Shown: positions 53,199 through 64,000, numbered from the stretch's first letter. The stretch is 64,000 nucleotides of DNA from Janthinobacterium agaricidamnosum NBRC 102515 = DSM 9628 (GCF_000723165.1 NZ_HG322949.1:5249088-5313087), one strand, 5' to 3'. Notes: a model not told the origin generated them from the letters alone. Program-made: numbers and translations.

Positions 53199-53312
53199 TT
53201 AACCTTGACGCTGCTTGTGACGCGGTTCCACGCAGATAACGCGGACTACGCCTTTGCGCTTGATGATCTTGCAGTTGCGGCAGATCCGCTTGACTGATGC
53301 GAGAACTTTCAT
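53199..53312 (-). CDS. rpmJ: 50S ribosomal protein L36
   Basis: 37 residues, [14 protein letters not shown]... with a zinc ribbon C-x2-C-x12-C-x4-H (zinc-binding form). Located between infA and rpsM, as in most bacteria. Too short for many gene finders but clear. Confidence 0.97.
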   Translation of the reverse strand: MKVLASVKRICRNCKIIKRKGVVRVICVEPRHKQRQG

Positions 53313-53354
53313 TTTTGGGCTCTTTCTTTCGCTTCTTTGGTTTGATTCACTGTG

Positions 53355-53573
53355 TTACTTGGTCCGGAACACAATGCGTGCTCGGCTCAGATCGTAAGGC
53401 GTCAACTCCACTGTCACCTTATCGCCAGGAAGGATGCGAATATAATTCATCCGCATTTTACCTGAAATATGTCCGAGCACCACGTGTCCGTTTTCCAGCT
53501 TCACTCGAAATGTTGCATTTGGGAGATTCTCAAGAATCTCGCCCTGCATCTGTATGACGTCGTCTTTTGCCAT
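53355..53573 (-). CDS. infA: Translation initiation factor IF-1
   Basis: 72 residues, exactly the standard length. OB-fold protein [13 protein letters not shown]...; binds the A site during initiation. In this group it lies within the spc operon downstream of secY; E. coli has it elsewhere. Confidence 0.98.
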   Translation of the reverse strand: MAKDDVIQMQGEILENLPNATFRVKLENGHVVLGHISGKMRMNYIRILPGDKVTVELTPYDLSRARIVFRTK

Positions 53574-53591
53574 TCGGTATGTTTACCGCGC

Positions 53592-54926
53592 TTATCGCGT
53601 CGGAATTCCGCCCTTGAAATTTGCTTTGCGCAGCAGCGAATCATATTGCTGCGACATCACGTAGTTCTGTACTTGTGCCATGAAATCCATGGTGACAACT
53701 ACAATAATCAATAAAGAAGTGCCGCCAAAATAAAATGGCACTTTCCACTGGGCCTGCATAAATTCCGGCAATAAACATACCAGGGTGATGTAGACTGCGC
53801 CGGCAAGTGTCAACCGTGTCAGGATCTTGTCGATGTAACGTGCTGTTTGCTCGCCTGGACGAATCCCGGGAATAAATGCGCCGCTTTTCTTCAAGTTGTC
53901 CGCTGTTTCCTTGCTGTTAAACACCAGCGCGGTATAGAAGAAACAGAAAAACACGATAGCCACTGCATACAACAGCGCATGGATAGGCTCACCAGGCCCC
54001 ATCGATGCTGCCAAATCTTTCAAGAACCGCACCGCAGGGTTAGCGTTGTCGGCGCCCTTTGAAAACCAGTCCACGATCGTGGCCGGGAACAAGATGATCG
54101 ACGAAGCGAAGATCGGCGGGATCACGCCGGCCATGTTCAGCTTCAACGGCAAATGGCTGGTTTGACCGCCATAAATCTTGTTACCTACCTGGCGCTTCGC
54201 ATAGTTGACCAAGATTTTGCGCTGGCCACGTTCGACAAATACCACGAAGAACGTTACCACGCCGATCAGGATCACGATGAAAATCGCGGATACGCTACCG
54301 ATCGCGCCCGTCGACACCTGGCTGAACAAACCGCCCAGAGCCGATGGCAGACCTGCTGCAATCCCGGCAAAAATGATGATCGAGATGCCATTCCCCAAGC
54401 CGCGCTCGGTGATTTGCTCTCCCAACCACATCAAAAACATAGTGCCGGTCAACAAGGTAACGACCGTTACGAAGCGGAACGCAAGACCAGGGTCCAGGAC
54501 CAGATTCGGTTGCGATTCCAGTGCGACTGCAATGCCCAGCGCTTGAAACAACGCCAGCGCCACCGTGAAATACCGGGTGTACTGGGTGATCTTGCGACGG
54601 CCTGCTTCGCCTTCTTTTTTCAACGCTTCCATCTGCGGCGAAACGATCGACAACAACTGCATGATGATCGAGGCCGAAATGTAAGGCATGATACCCAGCG
54701 CAAACACTGTAAAACGAGACAAGGCACCGCCCGAGAACATGTTGAACATGCCCAGGACGCCGCCTTCGTGCTCCTTGAACAGCGCGGCTAATTGTGTCGG
54801 GTCAATCCCGGGAACCGGGACATGAGCACCGATACGATAAACCACCAATGCGCCAAGCAAAAACCAGAGCCGTCCCCATGGGAAGCCGGCCGCTGCACTT
54901 TTAGCAAGTTGTGGATTAGTCGCCAA
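53592..54926 (-). CDS. secY: Preprotein translocase subunit SecY
   Basis: 444 residues, ten transmembrane helices. The channel for secretion and membrane insertion. Features include [10 protein letters not shown] after helix 1, [13 protein letters not shown], and F-V-E-R-G-Q-R. It follows rplO in the spc operon. Confidence 0.99.
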   Translation of the reverse strand: MATNPQLAKSAAAGFPWGRLWFLLGALVVYRIGAHVPVPGIDPTQLAALFKEHEGGVLGMFNMFSGGALSRFTVFALGIMPYISASIIMQLLSIVSPQMEALKKEGEAGRRKITQYTRYFTVALALFQALGIAVALESQPNLVLDPGLAFRFVTVVTLLTGTMFLMWLGEQITERGLGNGISIIIFAGIAAGLPSALGGLFSQVSTGAIGSVSAIFIVILIGVVTFFVVFVERGQRKILVNYAKRQVGNKIYGGQTSHLPLKLNMAGVIPPIFASSIILFPATIVDWFSKGADNANPAVRFLKDLAASMGPGEPIHALLYAVAIVFFCFFYTALVFNSKETADNLKKSGAFIPGIRPGEQTARYIDKILTRLTLAGAVYITLVCLLPEFMQAQWKVPFYFGGTSLLIIVVVTMDFMAQVQNYVMSQQYDSLLRKANFKGGIPTR

Positions 54927-54960
54927 TTTTCGCTCCGATCAAGCTGTTATAGCGGTCAAC

Positions 54961-55392
54961 TCAGGCTACTGAGCCGCCGGCTGCTTCGATGGCGGCTTTC
55001 GCGCCAGCGGACACTTTCAAGCCCTTCAAATTCACCGCTTTGGTGATTTCGCCGGACAAGATCACGCGCACGTCACGGGCCAACACGCCCAGAACGCCAG
55101 CTTGCTTCAAGACCAGAATGTCGACTTCGCCAACCGCCAGGTTGTTCAGATCGGACAGGCGCACTTCAGCTTTGAAGGTGGCGTGCATCGATTTGAAACC
55201 GCGCTTAGGCAGACGGCGTTGCAGAGGCATTTGACCGCCTTCGAAACCGACTTTATGAAAGCCGCCCGAACGCGATTTTTGACCCTTGTGACCACGGCCC
55301 GAGGTTTTACCCAGGCCAGAGCCGATACCGCGGCCGACGCGACGCTTGTAATGCTTGGCGCCTTCGGCTGGTGCAATAGTGTTCAATTCCAT
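54961..55392 (-). CDS. rplO: 50S ribosomal protein L15
   Basis: 143 residues: [13 protein letters not shown] and the glycine-rich [22 protein letters not shown] tract. Near secY as usual. Confidence 0.99.
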   Translation of the reverse strand: MELNTIAPAEGAKHYKRRVGRGIGSGLGKTSGRGHKGQKSRSGGFHKVGFEGGQMPLQRRLPKRGFKSMHATFKAEVRLSDLNNLAVGEVDILVLKQAGVLGVLARDVRVILSGEITKAVNLKGLKVSAGAKAAIEAAGGSVA

Positions 55393-55422
55393 GATTTGCT
55401 CCGTTCGTGTAAGCCCGAAGGC

Positions 55423-55602
55423 TTACCCGACAACTTTAACGAGATACGATACTTTATTGATCATGCCGCGTACGGATGGGGTGTCTTGCAGTTCGGAAAC
55501 CGAATTTACACGACGCAGACCCAGACCGCGCACGGTAGCGCGATGCGATTCGCGCGTACCGATCAAGCCTTTGACCAATTGCACTTTGACTGTGTTTGTC
55601 AT
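55423..55602 (-). CDS. rpmD: 50S ribosomal protein L30
   Basis: 59 residues, [16 protein letters not shown]... to V-S-Y-L-V-K-V-V-G. Sits between rpsE and rplO; 10 bp after rpsE. Identified by translating the minus strand, being too short for most open-frame lists. Confidence 0.96.
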   Translation of the reverse strand: MTNTVKVQLVKGLIGTRESHRATVRGLGLRRVNSVSELQDTPSVRGMINKVSYLVKVVG

Positions 55603-55612
55603 TTTGTCCGCC

Positions 55613-56131
55613 TTAAGCCAGAATGTCTTCGACCGATTTGCCGCGTTTGGCAGCGATATCGGCAGGAGTGCTCATTTTTGCCAAGCCGTTCAATGTAGCG
55701 CGAACCAGGTTGTAAGGGTTGTTCGAACCGGTGGATTTCGCCACCACGTCGGTCACGCCCATTACTTCAAAGATCGCGCGCATTGCGCCGCCGGCGATCA
55801 CGCCGGTACCCGGTTTAGCCGGGTTCATCAGCACCTTGGAGGCGCCGTGACGACCAGTGACGGTGTGCTGGAGGGTACCGTTTTTCAGCGGAACCTTGAC
55901 CAGGTTGCGGCGTGCTTCTTCCATTGCTTTCTGCACACCGACCGGCACTTCTTTCGACTTGCCCTTGCCCATGCCGACGCGGCCATCGCCATCGCCAACC
56001 ACGGTCAGAGCCGCAAAACCCATGATACGACCACCCTTGACCACTTTGGTCACGCGGTTGATCGCGATCATTTTTTCGCGCATGCCGTCATCCGGCTTGT
56101 CGCCTTGCATTTTTGCTTGCATTTTTGCCAT
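55613..56131 (-). CDS. rpsE: 30S ribosomal protein S5
   Basis: 172 residues. Contains [17 protein letters not shown] and G-R-H-G-A-S-K. Has roles in mRNA unwinding and fidelity. Longer by about 5 residues at the N-terminus than E. coli S5, with a K/Q-rich M-A-K-M-Q-A-K-M-Q start. Confidence 0.99.
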   Translation of the reverse strand: MAKMQAKMQGDKPDDGMREKMIAINRVTKVVKGGRIMGFAALTVVGDGDGRVGMGKGKSKEVPVGVQKAMEEARRNLVKVPLKNGTLQHTVTGRHGASKVLMNPAKPGTGVIAGGAMRAIFEVMGVTDVVAKSTGSNNPYNLVRATLNGLAKMSTPADIAAKRGKSVEDILA

Positions 56132-56143
56132 GACGATTCTTCC

Positions 56144-56506
56144 TTAGAACTTCAGACCGGCTTCACGCGCGGCTTCTGCCAACGCCTTCACACGGCCGTG
56201 GTAACGGAAACCGGAGCGGTCAAACGCGACTTCGGTAATCCCTGCTTTCAACGCTTTTTCAGCGACGCGCTTGCCGATCAAGGCTGCAGCGGCGGCATTG
56301 CCGCCTTTGCCGGATTGACCTGCCAGTTCAGCGCGTACTTCAGCTTCAGCGGTCGAGGCCGAAACCAGGACTTTAGCGTCCGGGCTGATCAGGTTGGCGT
56401 AAATGTGCAGGTTGGTGCGGTGCACCGACAAGCGATTTACTTTCAATTCCGCGATCTTGATGCGGGTTTGGCGTCCGCGGCGAAGCCGTGATTCTTTCTT
56501 ATCCAT
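56144..56506 (-). CDS. rplR: 50S ribosomal protein L18
   Basis: 120 residues; [15 protein letters not shown] at the start and [12 protein letters not shown] near the end. Binds 5S rRNA. Confidence 0.98.
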   Translation of the reverse strand: MDKKESRLRRGRQTRIKIAELKVNRLSVHRTNLHIYANLISPDAKVLVSASTAEAEVRAELAGQSGKGGNAAAAALIGKRVAEKALKAGITEVAFDRSGFRYHGRVKALAEAAREAGLKF

Positions 56507-56519
56507 CGTCAGCCCCTAA

Positions 56520-57053
56520 TTACTTCTTCTTGGTTTCTTTAAGCTTAACCACTTCGTCCGCATAGCGAACGCCCTTGCCTTTATAAGGCTCAGGAGCGCG
56601 GTAAGCACGAACTTCGGCAGCTACCTGGCCGACCTGTTGACGATCGATACCCTTGATCAGGATCTCGGTCGGGGTCGGGGTTGCGCAGGTAACGCCGGCT
56701 GGCATGTCATGCACTACAGGGTGCGAGAAGCCCAGGGACAGGTTCAACTTGTCGCCTTGCGCTTGCGCCTTGTAACCCACGCCTACCAGGTTCAGCTTTT
56801 TCTCGAAACCCTTGGTGACGCCGACGACCATGTTGTTGACCAGCGCGCGCAGCGTGCCGGACATGGCATTGGCTTCGCGGCTGTCGTTAGCCACGTCGAA
56901 ACTCAGGGTTCCTGCATTGTTTTCTACTTTGACCAGGCCGGTGAGGACCTGGGTCAGTACGCCCAGCGGGCCTTTTACGGTGATCGCTTGTGCGGAGATG
57001 GCGACTTCGGCGCCAGCCGGCACTACGATAGGCATTTTAGCTACTCGAGACAT
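56520..57053 (-). CDS. rplF: 50S ribosomal protein L6
   Basis: 177 residues from the ATG at 57053 (M-S-R-V-A-K-M-P-I), which has an AAGGAG ribosome site. An in-frame extension of 15 codons to 57098 overlaps rpsH and was rejected. The C-terminal segment [14 protein letters not shown] is the conserved 23S-binding region. Confidence 0.98.
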   Translation of the reverse strand: MSRVAKMPIVVPAGAEVAISAQAITVKGPLGVLTQVLTGLVKVENNAGTLSFDVANDSREANAMSGTLRALVNNMVVGVTKGFEKKLNLVGVGYKAQAQGDKLNLSLGFSHPVVHDMPAGVTCATPTPTEILIKGIDRQQVGQVAAEVRAYRAPEPYKGKGVRYADEVVKLKETKKK

Positions 57054-57063
57054 GTGTAACTCC

Positions 57064-57459
57064 TTAAGCCACGTAGCAAATAACTTCGCCGCCGACACCG
57101 GTAGCGCGTGCTTTGCGGTCAGTCATGACGCCTTGCGGAGTCGACACGATCGCCACACCCAAGCCATTCATCACAGTAGGGATCTCGTCCTTGCCCTTGT
57201 AGACGCGCAGCCCTGGACGGGAAACGCGCTCGAGGCGCTCGATGACGGGACGGCCAACATAATACTTCAAACCGATCTTCAGTTCCGCCTTGCCACCAGC
57301 TTCGGCAACGGCGAAATCTTCAATGTAACCCTCGTCCTTCAGGACGTTGGCAATCGCAATTTTGACTTTCGACGATGGCATGGCCACGGTCGTTTTTTGA
57401 ACGCCTTGGGCGTTGCGAATGCGGGTCAGCATATCGGCGATAGGATCGCTCATACTCAT
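57064..57459 (-). CDS. rpsH: 30S ribosomal protein S8
   Basis: 131 residues: [18 protein letters not shown], and C-terminal [17 protein letters not shown]. The usual translational repressor of the spc operon in E. coli. Confidence 0.98.
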   Translation of the reverse strand: MSMSDPIADMLTRIRNAQGVQKTTVAMPSSKVKIAIANVLKDEGYIEDFAVAEAGGKAELKIGLKYYVGRPVIERLERVSRPGLRVYKGKDEIPTVMNGLGVAIVSTPQGVMTDRKARATGVGGEVICYVA

Positions 57460-57473
57460 TGCATATTCTCCTA

Positions 57474-57779
57474 TTACCAGCTTGCTTTTGTCATACCCGG
57501 AATTTCACCACGCATGGCGAATTCACGGAGCTTGATACGACCCAGACCGAATTTACGGAATGTGCCGCGCGGACGACCGGTGATCGCGCAACGGTTGCGT
57601 TGACGCGTCGGATTCGAGTTACGTGGCAGCGCTTGCAATTTCAAGCGCGCTTCGTAACGCTCTTCTTCCGATTTCGACTGGTCATCAACGATGGCCTTCA
57701 GCGCAGCGCGTTTGACGGCGAATTTCGCAGCCAGGTCTACACGCTTTTGCTCACGGTTAATCAGTGCCAATTTTGCCAT
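57474..57779 (-). CDS. rpsN: 30S ribosomal protein S14
   Basis: 101 residues, the zinc-independent (C-minus) form: no CxxC pair. [17 protein letters not shown] and a terminal P-G-M-T-K-A-S-W are typical. Confidence 0.98.
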   Translation of the reverse strand: MAKLALINREQKRVDLAAKFAVKRAALKAIVDDQSKSEEERYEARLKLQALPRNSNPTRQRNRCAITGRPRGTFRKFGLGRIKLREFAMRGEIPGMTKASW

Positions 57780-57783
57780 GATC

Positions 57784-58323
57784 TCAGTTTCTGAACGGGA
57801 ATTTAAAGGCGGCGAGCAGAGCTTTCGCTTCGTCGTCGGTCTTAGCGGTTGTCGTGATGCTGATATTCATACCGCGCAACGCGTCAATCTTGTCGTACTC
57901 GATTTCAGGGAAAATGATCTGTTCCTTGACACCGATGTTGTAGTTGCCACGACCATCGAACGCACGGCCATTCACACCACGGAAATCGCGCACGCGCGGC
58001 AGGGCCACGGTGATGAAGCGATCCAGGAACTCGTACATGCGAGCGCCACGCAGGGTGACCATGGTACCGATCGGGTAACCTTCACGGATTTTGAAACCCG
58101 CGATTGCCTTGCGCGACTTGGTCGTCACTGGCTTCTGGCCAGCAATCTTGGTCAAATCCGCAACAGCGTGTTCGAGAACTTTCTTGTCCGCGATTGCCTC
58201 GCCCACACCCATGTTCAGGGTGATCTTGGTCAGGCGCGGAACTTCCATCGACGACTTGTAACCGAATTTGGTTGTCAGGTCGGCGACGACTTTTTCTTTA
58301 TAGAATTCTTGGAGACGTGCCAT
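57784..58323 (-). CDS. rplE: 50S ribosomal protein L5
   Basis: 179 residues: [36 protein letters not shown]. Binds 5S rRNA. 6 bp after rplX. Confidence 0.99.
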   Translation of the reverse strand: MARLQEFYKEKVVADLTTKFGYKSSMEVPRLTKITLNMGVGEAIADKKVLEHAVADLTKIAGQKPVTTKSRKAIAGFKIREGYPIGTMVTLRGARMYEFLDRFITVALPRVRDFRGVNGRAFDGRGNYNIGVKEQIIFPEIEYDKIDALRGMNISITTTAKTDDEAKALLAAFKFPFRN

Positions 58324-58329
58324 GATTTC

Positions 58330-58644
58330 TTAAGCCTTCACTACTTCGCCGGAGGATTTAAAGACGCGGACTTTTTTGCCGTCCACTTCTTTGAAACCTA
58401 CGCGATCTGCCTTGCCAGTCGCTGCATTGAACAATGCAACGTTGGACACGTGAATTGGCATGGTCTTATCGACGATACCACCAGTTACGCCAGTCATCGG
58501 GTTCGGCTTGGTCGCTTTTTTAGCGACGTTGATGCCGTCAACCACGATATGTTCAGCATCGATACGTTGCTGAACCACACCACGTTTGCCCTTGTCTTTC
58601 CCGGTCAGAACGATGACTTCGTCGTTTTTACGAATCTTATCCAT
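58330..58644 (-). CDS. rplX: 50S ribosomal protein L24
   Basis: 104 residues with KOW motif: [17 protein letters not shown]. One of the two assembly-initiating 50S proteins. Confidence 0.98.
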   Translation of the reverse strand: MDKIRKNDEVIVLTGKDKGKRGVVQQRIDAEHIVVDGINVAKKATKPNPMTGVTGGIVDKTMPIHVSNVALFNAATGKADRVGFKEVDGKKVRVFKSSGEVVKA

Positions 58645-58653
58645 TACGACTCC

Positions 58654-59022
58654 TTACAGGACTTCCGGTGCCAGGGACACGATTTTCATGAACTTTTCAC
58701 TACGCAGTTCGCGTGTGACAGGTCCAAAAATACGGGTACCGATCGGTTCCAGCTTGGCGTTTAACAGAACTGCGGCATTGCCGTCGAACTTCACCAGGGA
58801 ACCGTCTTGGCGGCGAACACCTTTAGCGGTGCGCACAACCACGGCGTTATAAATTTCACCTTTTTTGACACGGCCACGTGGCGCAGCAACCTTGACGGTT
58901 ACCTTGATCACATCGCCAATGCCAGCATAACGGCGCTTGGAGCCGCCCAATACCTTGATGCACATTACTTCTTTGGCACCGGTATTGTCAGCCACTTCGA
59001 GCCGGCTTTCAGTTTGAATCAT
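58654..59022 (-). CDS. rplN: 50S ribosomal protein L14
   Basis: 122 residues: [19 protein letters not shown] and [15 protein letters not shown]. First gene of the spc block; preceded by a 249-bp gap. Confidence 0.99.
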   Translation of the reverse strand: MIQTESRLEVADNTGAKEVMCIKVLGGSKRRYAGIGDVIKVTVKVAAPRGRVKKGEIYNAVVVRTAKGVRRQDGSLVKFDGNAAVLLNAKLEPIGTRIFGPVTRELRSEKFMKIVSLAPEVL

Positions 59023-59271
59023 AGTATTCTCTTTCCCAACTTAAGCCGAAGAATCCACACAATGTAGACCCGCGGTCAGTCTTGGTCCCGCCAGAGCCGC
59101 CCTGCTGGGCTACACTGTTTGGGTGCATGACCTTCATACATCAACTGACCGCGGAGCTATGTCTGTGGCCAGACACTTTGCGGCGTTACATGAACGAAGC
59201 CCGCAAGTATTACATACAATTTGCGGGCCTGCAAGTACTAATTAAATACAGCGCCGAGACGCTGTATCGAA
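59023..59271. promoter_or_regulatory. S10/spc junction with hairpins
   Basis: 249 bp between rpsQ and rplN. On the minus strand the first feature is a hairpin ATACAGCG / CGCTGTAT (59246-59267) followed by TTTAATTA, which looks like a weak terminator 4 bp past the rpsQ stop. Then GCCCGCAA / TTGCGGGC (59199-59206 / 59221-59228) and a distant CCGCGGTCAG / CTGACCGCGG pair (59070-59079 / 59145-59154). A promoter for rplN is likely here but no sure hexamers are seen. Confidence 0.55.
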
Positions 59272-59544
59272 TTAAACGATTTGTGCGGCTTGCACCACAC
59301 GGGTGACCGTCCACGCCTTTGTCTTGGAGATCGGGCGACCTTCCTGGATCTCGACCGTATCACCGGCTTTGACCTGGTTGGTTTCGTCATGCGCGTGATA
59401 CTTGTTCGAACGCATGATGATCTTGCCGTACAAAGGATGCTTCACGTGGCGTTCGATCAGAACGGTAACGGTCTTGTCCATCTTGTCGGAGACCACTTTA
59501 CCGATCAGCGTGCGCTTGAGCGGCTTTTTCACTGGATCGTTCAT
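59272..59544 (-). CDS. rpsQ: 30S ribosomal protein S17
   Basis: 90 residues: [20 protein letters not shown] and H-P-L-Y-G-K-I-I. Last gene of the S10 block; overlaps rpmC by 4 bp. Confidence 0.98.
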   Translation of the reverse strand: MNDPVKKPLKRTLIGKVVSDKMDKTVTVLIERHVKHPLYGKIIMRSNKYHAHDETNQVKAGDTVEIQEGRPISKTKAWTVTRVVQAAQIV

Positions 59545-59732
59545 TTGGCTTCCTTCAGATTCATTACCGTCTTCACACGCGCGATATCGCGGCGTACCTT
59601 CTTGAGCTGCGAAGTGTTGCTCAGCTGTTGCGTAGCGATTTGCATACGCATGCCGAACTGTGCCTTCAACAAGTCATTCAACTCTTTTTGCAGAGCTGCC
59701 TGGTCTTTGCCGCGGAGTTCAGTTGCTTTCAT
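59541..59732 (-). CDS. rpmC: 50S ribosomal protein L29
   Basis: 63 residues from the ATG at 59732 ([10 protein letters not shown]), preceded by a GGAG ribosome site. Helical hairpin near the peptide exit; the site where trigger factor and SRP dock. Confidence 0.97.
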   Translation of the reverse strand: MKATELRGKDQAALQKELNDLLKAQFGMRMQIATQQLSNTSQLKKVRRDIARVKTVMNLKEAK

Positions 59733-59744
59733 ATTCAACTCCAA

Positions 59745-60164
59745 TTATTGGCCAACCTGGCGCACGACGAAAGTCGTTGCCAGTGGCAGTTTAGCGGCGG
59801 CAAGACGGAAAGCTTCCCGTGCCAGCGCTTCATCAACGCCATCCATTTCATACAGTACTTTGCCTGGCTGAATTTCAGCGACGTAGTACTCAGGATTACC
59901 TTTACCGTTACCCATACGGACTTCAGCCGGTTTGTTCGAAATTGGCTTGTCCGGGAAAATACGGATCCAGATACGGCCACCGCGCTTGATGTGACGGGTC
60001 ATTGCACGACGCGCCGCTTCAATTTGACGCGCAGTGATACGACCGCGGGCAACCGCTTTCAAACCGAATTCGCCGAACGACACGGCGGTGCCGCGCGAAT
60101 GCGAGATACCGGTGTTGCGGCCCTTCTGCTCTTTACGATACTTTCTGCGTGCTGGTTGCAGCAT
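59745..60164 (-). CDS. rplP: 50S ribosomal protein L16
   Basis: 139 residues: [17 protein letters not shown], close to the family; near the A-site tRNA. 2 bp after rpsC. Confidence 0.99.
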   Translation of the reverse strand: MLQPARRKYRKEQKGRNTGISHSRGTAVSFGEFGLKAVARGRITARQIEAARRAMTRHIKRGGRIWIRIFPDKPISNKPAEVRMGNGKGNPEYYVAEIQPGKVLYEMDGVDEALAREAFRLAAAKLPLATTFVVRQVGQ

Positions 60165-60166
60165 GA

Positions 60167-60988
60167 TTATTCTCCTGCTTTCTCAGCTGGTGCAGCGGCG
60201 GCCGGTTTAGCGGCGGTGCGTACGCGTGCAGCACCTGGTGCTGTGGATGGTTTCGCAGCAGTGCCTGGACGTGGGCGGCCGGAAGGCTTGCCATCGTCAC
60301 GGCGCGGACCGCGGCTCTTCTTCTCGTCGGCCGGGGTATCGATCACTGGAGCGTCGCCGTTAGGAGCGCGGTCGCCTTTGTAAACCCATACCTTGACACC
60401 GATGATGCCGTAGGTCGTGGAAGCTTCGCTGGTACCGTAGTCGATATCGGCGCGCAGGGTGTGCAGAGGCACGCGGCCTTCGCGGTACCACTCTTTACGA
60501 GCGATCTCGATACCGTTCAGACGGCCGGAAGACATGATCTTGATACCGAGTGCACCCAGGCGCATTGCATTTTGCATTGCGCGCTTCATGGCGCGGCGGA
60601 ACATGATCCGTTTTTCCAGCTGCTGGGCGATCGAATCGGCGATCAGCTGCGAGTCGATTTCCGGCTTGCGGATTTCTTCGATATTCACGTGCACAGGCAC
60701 GCCCATGATCTTGGTCAAAGCGGACTTCAGTACTTCGATGTCTTCGCCTTTTTTACCAATGACCACGCCTGGGCGCGAGCTGTAGATCGTGAAGCGCGCG
60801 TTCTTGGCGGGACGCTCGATAACGATGCGGCCAACCGATGCGTTCTTCAGTTTCTTTTTCAGGTAAGCGCGTGCTTTCAGATCTTCGTTGAGCATGGCAG
60901 CGAAATTGCCGTTGCCTGCGTACCAACGCGATGCCCAGTTACGGGTGACTGAAAGGCGGAAGCCTGTTGGATGAATTTTCTGACCCAT
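60167..60988 (-). CDS. rpsC: 30S ribosomal protein S3
   Basis: 273 residues, about 40 longer than E. coli S3. The core with KH domain ([13 protein letters not shown]) is intact; a low-complexity Ala/Pro/Arg/Lys tail (from about 212) extends the C-terminus. Part of the mRNA entry helicase site. Confidence 0.98.
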   Translation of the reverse strand: MGQKIHPTGFRLSVTRNWASRWYAGNGNFAAMLNEDLKARAYLKKKLKNASVGRIVIERPAKNARFTIYSSRPGVVIGKKGEDIEVLKSALTKIMGVPVHVNIEEIRKPEIDSQLIADSIAQQLEKRIMFRRAMKRAMQNAMRLGALGIKIMSSGRLNGIEIARKEWYREGRVPLHTLRADIDYGTSEASTTYGIIGVKVWVYKGDRAPNGDAPVIDTPADEKKSRGPRRDDGKPSGRPRPGTAAKPSTAPGAARVRTAAKPAAAAPAEKAGE

Positions 60989-60997
60989 CGTGGCTCC

Positions 60998-61327
60998 TTA
61001 GTTACCGACAGTCACGTAAACGTGACAGGATTGTTTCGAAATACGGTCGCCACGGCCTTTTGCACGCGCGGTGAAGCGCTTCAGGACCGGACCCTTTTCG
61101 ACGTAGATCGTTTTCACGAACAATTCGTCGATGTCGGCGCCATCGTTGTGCTCGGCATTCGCAATGGCGGATTCCAGAACACGCTTGATGATCGCAGCAC
61201 CTTTTTTCGGGCTGAATTGCAAGATGTTGAGTGCAGCGTCAACTTTCTTGCCACGGATCAGGTCAGCAACCAGGCGGCCCTTTTGGTCCGACAGGCGCAC
61301 ACCTTTGAGGATAGCTTTAGTTTCCAT
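60998..61327 (-). CDS. rplV: 50S ribosomal protein L22
   Basis: 109 residues: [23 protein letters not shown], and [12 protein letters not shown]. Its loop lines the exit tunnel. Start and rpsS stop share one base. Confidence 0.99.
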   Translation of the reverse strand: METKAILKGVRLSDQKGRLVADLIRGKKVDAALNILQFSPKKGAAIIKRVLESAIANAEHNDGADIDELFVKTIYVEKGPVLKRFTARAKGRGDRISKQSCHVYVTVGN

Positions 61328-61602
61328 TATTTCTTAGCCTTTTTGTCAGCTGCATGGCCCTTGAACGTACGGGTCAGTGCGAATTCGCCGAGCTTGTGAC
61401 CAACCATGTTTTCGGAAACATATACCGGCACGTGCAGCTTGCCGTTATGTACCGCGATCGTCAGGCCGATGAAGTCAGGCATGATTGTCGAACGACGCGA
61501 CCAGGTTTTGATTGGTTTTTTGTCTTTGGCAGCTTGCGCAGCTTCAACTTTTTTCACCAGGTGGGCGTCACAGAACGGCCCTTTTTTCAATGAACGTGTC
61601 AT
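61327..61602 (-). CDS. rpsS: 30S ribosomal protein S19
   Basis: 91 residues: [28 protein letters not shown] and [16 protein letters not shown]. Typical. Confidence 0.99.
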   Translation of the reverse strand: MTRSLKKGPFCDAHLVKKVEAAQAAKDKKPIKTWSRRSTIMPDFIGLTIAVHNGKLHVPVYVSENMVGHKLGEFALTRTFKGHAADKKAKK

Positions 61603-61612
61603 GTGCTACCCC

Positions 61613-62440
61613 TTATTTCTTGCCGCGGCGCGAGACGATCATGGAAGAAGTACGCTTGTTGCTGCGGGTCTTCTTACCCTTGGTCTGTTGGCCCCATGGC
61701 GAAACTGGATGACGACCAGCTGCTGTTTTACCTTCACCACCACCGTGCGGGTGATCGACCGGGTTCATGACCACACCGCGAACGGTAGGACGAACACCGC
61801 GCCAGCGCATCGCACCAGCTTTACCGATTTTACGCAGGCTGTGCTCGGCATTGCCGACTTCACCCACGGTTGCACGGCACTCGATATGCACGCGGCGCAC
61901 TTCGCCGGAGCGCAGACGCACCTGAGCGTAAACACCTTCGCGCGCCATCAGCACAACGCCGGCGCCGGCGGTACGGGCCATCTGGGCACCCTTACCTGGC
62001 AACATTTCGACGCAATGCATCACGGTACCGACCGGGATGTTACGGATAGGCAGGCAGTTGCCCGACTTGATAGGCGCTTCCGAACCGTTCATCACTGCGT
62101 CGCCAACGGACATGCCTTTGGTTGCGATGATGTACTGGCGCTCGCCGTCGGCGTAGCACAGCAGAGCGATGTTGGCGGTGCGGTTAGGATCGTATTCGAT
62201 ACGTTCCACTTTCGCAGGGATACCATCTTTCTGGCGCTTGAAGTCGATCAGGCGGTAGTGCTGCTTGTGACCACCACCGATATGACGGGTGGTGATGTGA
62301 CCGTTGTTGTTACGACCGGCGGTCTTGGATTTCTTTTCAACCAGGGCAGCGAATGGACGGCCTTTGTACAGGTCGGCATTCACCACCTTCACCATGCCGC
62401 GACGGCCTGGCGAGGTTGGTTTCATCTTAACGAGTGCCAT
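61613..62440 (-). CDS. rplB: 50S ribosomal protein L2
   Basis: 275 residues from the ATG at 62440 ([14 protein letters not shown]), 17th codon of a longer open frame. [18 protein letters not shown] and the C-terminal peptidyl-transferase-region H-P-H-G-G-G-E-G-K are present. The first base of its start is the last base of the rplW stop region. Confidence 0.99.
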   Translation of the reverse strand: MALVKMKPTSPGRRGMVKVVNADLYKGRPFAALVEKKSKTAGRNNNGHITTRHIGGGHKQHYRLIDFKRQKDGIPAKVERIEYDPNRTANIALLCYADGERQYIIATKGMSVGDAVMNGSEAPIKSGNCLPIRNIPVGTVMHCVEMLPGKGAQMARTAGAGVVLMAREGVYAQVRLRSGEVRRVHIECRATVGEVGNAEHSLRKIGKAGAMRWRGVRPTVRGVVMNPVDHPHGGGEGKTAAGRHPVSPWGQQTKGKKTRSNKRTSSMIVSRRGKK

Positions 62441-62757
62441 TATGCAGCCTCCTCGGAGAAGTTGATTTCCTGGCCAGGTTTCAGGCACACGAAAGCACGC
62501 TTGGTATGGTTACGACGACCGTTGAAACGGCCAGTGCGCTTTTGCTTACCTTCACGGTTCGCGGTTTGCACCGACAGGACTTCAACCTTGAACAGCAGTT
62601 CGACCGCTGCCTTGATTTCAGGCTTGGTTGCATCCGGCAATACGCGGAATACAATTTGCTCGTTCTTTTCCGCGACCATGGTGGCCTTTTCGGAAATGAC
62701 CGGCGCCAACAGCACCTTCATCAAGCGTTCTTCGCTATGTTTCAAAATCGCGCTCAT
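62440..62757 (-). CDS. rplW: 50S ribosomal protein L23
   Basis: 105 residues: [17 protein letters not shown], then [16 protein letters not shown]. Exit-site protein binding trigger factor. Overlaps rplD by 4 bp (ATGA). Confidence 0.98.
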   Translation of the reverse strand: MSAILKHSEERLMKVLLAPVISEKATMVAEKNEQIVFRVLPDATKPEIKAAVELLFKVEVLSVQTANREGKQKRTGRFNGRRNHTKRAFVCLKPGQEINFSEEAA

Positions 62758-63374
62758 GCCAGCATCTCCTCAATCTTAGCCAGTGCAGCTTTGGTGACCA
62801 GGATCTTCTTGTAGAACACCAGCGACAACGGGTCTGCGTGACGTGGCTCGACGACGAGCACGTTAGGCAAGTTACGCGATGCCAGTTCCAGGTTTTCGTT
62901 CAACACGTCGGTGATGATCAGGACCGAGTCAAAACCCAGGCCGTTCAGCTTTTGCGACAGCAGCTTGGTTTTTGGTGCGTCGATCGTCAGATCGTCGATG
63001 ACGATCAGGCGCTCTTCGCGGGCCAGCTGCGACAGAATCGAGCAGATACCTGCGCGATACATTTTTTTGTTCACTTTGTGGGTGAAGTTCTCGTCAGGCG
63101 AGTTCGGGAAAATCCGACCACCACCGCGCCACAGAGGCGACGACGACATACCGGCACGAGCGCGGCCGGTACCTTTTTGGCGCCATGGCTTTTTGGTCGT
63201 GTGGTGAACTTCTTCACGGTCTTTTTGCTTGCGGTTACCGCTGCGTGCATTCGCTTGATAAGCGATGACGACCTGGTGGATCAGCGCTTCGTTGTAATCA
63301 CGGCCGAAAATGGTATCAGCAGCGACGACGTTGGAGCCGGCTTGACCTTGCGCATTCAGAAGCTTGAGTTCCAT
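62754..63374 (-). CDS. rplD: 50S ribosomal protein L4
   Basis: 206 residues. Arginine-rich loop [14 protein letters not shown] reaches into the exit tunnel; in E. coli it represses the S10 operon. Overlaps rplW. Confidence 0.99.
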   Translation of the reverse strand: MELKLLNAQGQAGSNVVAADTIFGRDYNEALIHQVVIAYQANARSGNRKQKDREEVHHTTKKPWRQKGTGRARAGMSSSPLWRGGGRIFPNSPDENFTHKVNKKMYRAGICSILSQLAREERLIVIDDLTIDAPKTKLLSQKLNGLGFDSVLIITDVLNENLELASRNLPNVLVVEPRHADPLSLVFYKKILVTKAALAKIEEMLA

Positions 63375-63377
63375 CGT

Positions 63378-64000
63378 TTAAGCTCCCTTCTTGGCTTTGG
63401 TTTTAATGGCTGGCGACACAACAACCTGACCATTTTTCGCACCTGGGATCGCGCCTTTGACCAGCAACAGCTGACGGTCGGCATCGATACGGGCGATTTC
63501 GAGATTTTGGATCGTGCGGGTCACGTCACCCAGATGACCGGTCATGCGTTTACCAGGGAAAACACGACCTGGATCTTGCGCCATACCGATGGAGCCTGGA
63601 ACGTTATGCGAACGGGAGTTACCGTGCGTTTGACGGCCGGAAGCGAAGTGATAACGTTTGATAACGCCAGCATAACCCTTACCGATGGTAACGCCTTGCA
63701 CGTCGATCTTTTGACCGACTTCGAACAGGGAAGCGGCAACAACATCGCCAGCTTTCAATTCGGCAGCTTTAGCAGCATCGACGCGGAACTCTTTCAACAG
63801 AGTACCGGCTTCAACACCAGCTTTGGCGTGATGACCAGCAACAGCCTTGGTCACGCGGGAAGCGCGACGTTGACCGAATGCGACCTGAACAGCGGAGTAA
63901 CCGTCTGTTTCAGGAGTTTTGATTTGCGCAACACGGTTGTTCGATACGTCCAGCACGGTGACAGGAATCGAATCCCCTTCGTCCGTGAAAATGCGCATCA
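63378..64000 (-). CDS. rplC: 50S ribosomal protein L3 (5' end outside window)
   Basis: About 207 residues are visible; the conserved first dozen residues (G-L-V/L-G-x-K-V-G-M...) lie beyond the window edge. [17 protein letters not shown] near the cut, and [15 protein letters not shown] near the middle, identify uL3. The Met at 63998 is internal (the family has it as M-M-R-I or M-T-R-I), so it should not be taken as the start. Confidence 0.97.
   Translation of the reverse strand, partial: MRIFTDEGDSIPVTVLDVSNNRVAQIKTPETDGYSAVQVAFGQRRASRVTKAVAGHHAKAGVEAGTLLKEFRVDAAKAAELKAGDVVAASLFEVGQKIDVQGVTIGKGYAGVIKRYHFASGRQTHGNSRSHNVPGSIGMAQDPGRVFPGKRMTGHLGDVTRTIQNLEIARIDADRQLLLVKGAIPGAKNGQVVVSPAIKTKAKKGA

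Overview
The window is a high-GC chromosomal segment. Its gene order and protein sequences look like a betaproteobacterium of the family Oxalobacteraceae (Massilia / Duganella / Janthinobacterium relatives). This placement rests on three things: recognisable Burkholderiales gene order (lolB-ispE-tRNA-Gln-prs-rplY-pth; ponA divergent from pilMNOPQ followed by shikimate genes and dgt; resB-ccsB, cytochrome c4, engB and hemB; the complete ribosomal alpha, spc and S10 gene order), the CTC-type L25, and the LptM/CyaY pair. No plasmid, phage or CRISPR features were seen.

Layout. 1-2.8 kb: an AT-richer non-coding stretch and a PKD/beta-helix lipoprotein. 2.9-11.6 kb: a mostly minus-strand housekeeping block with ychF, pth, rplY, prs, tRNA-Gln, ispE, lolB and a TPR protein; a plus-strand D-cysteine desulfhydrase-like gene sits between ychF and pth. 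11.8-15.8 kb: a plus-strand mutM / dynamin-like GTPase / mutY cluster, which places a membrane-type GTPase between two 8-oxoguanine repair enzymes. 15.8-26.2 kb: a minus-strand block running from pilM to dgt, with type IV pilus genes pilM-N-O-P-Q, a large Ig-domain lipoprotein, one continuous aroK-aroB fusion and dgt. 26.5-32.4 kb: penicillin-binding protein 1A, frataxin cyaY, the small lipoprotein lptM, an Rpn-family nuclease, and the msrPQ periplasmic methionine sulfoxide reductase. 32.6-39.8 kb: cytochrome c maturation (ccsB, resB), cytochrome c4, engB, hemB and a TonB-like CxxC protein. 40.2-47.8 kb: an envelope-stress/efflux locus (RND pump, membrane-fusion protein, histidine kinase, response regulator, divergent Spy-like chaperone). 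47.8-49.7 kb: dsbD. 49.9-64.0 kb: the ribosomal protein cluster, all on the minus strand, from rplQ back to rplC, which is cut by the window edge.

Most genes are ordinary core functions. The less expected material is between genes. There are two 158-bp copies of a MITE-like element with perfect 17-18 bp terminal inverted repeats and 3-bp TNA target duplications. Several palindromic intergenic elements start on or next to stop codons. A tandem TTGTAT half-site array lies between the response regulator and the spy-like gene. Two large glycine-linker lipoproteins, the AroKB fusion and the mutM-GTPase-mutY arrangement are the protein-level points of interest. I found no clear evidence of a wholly new multi-gene system; the best leads are listed as findings.
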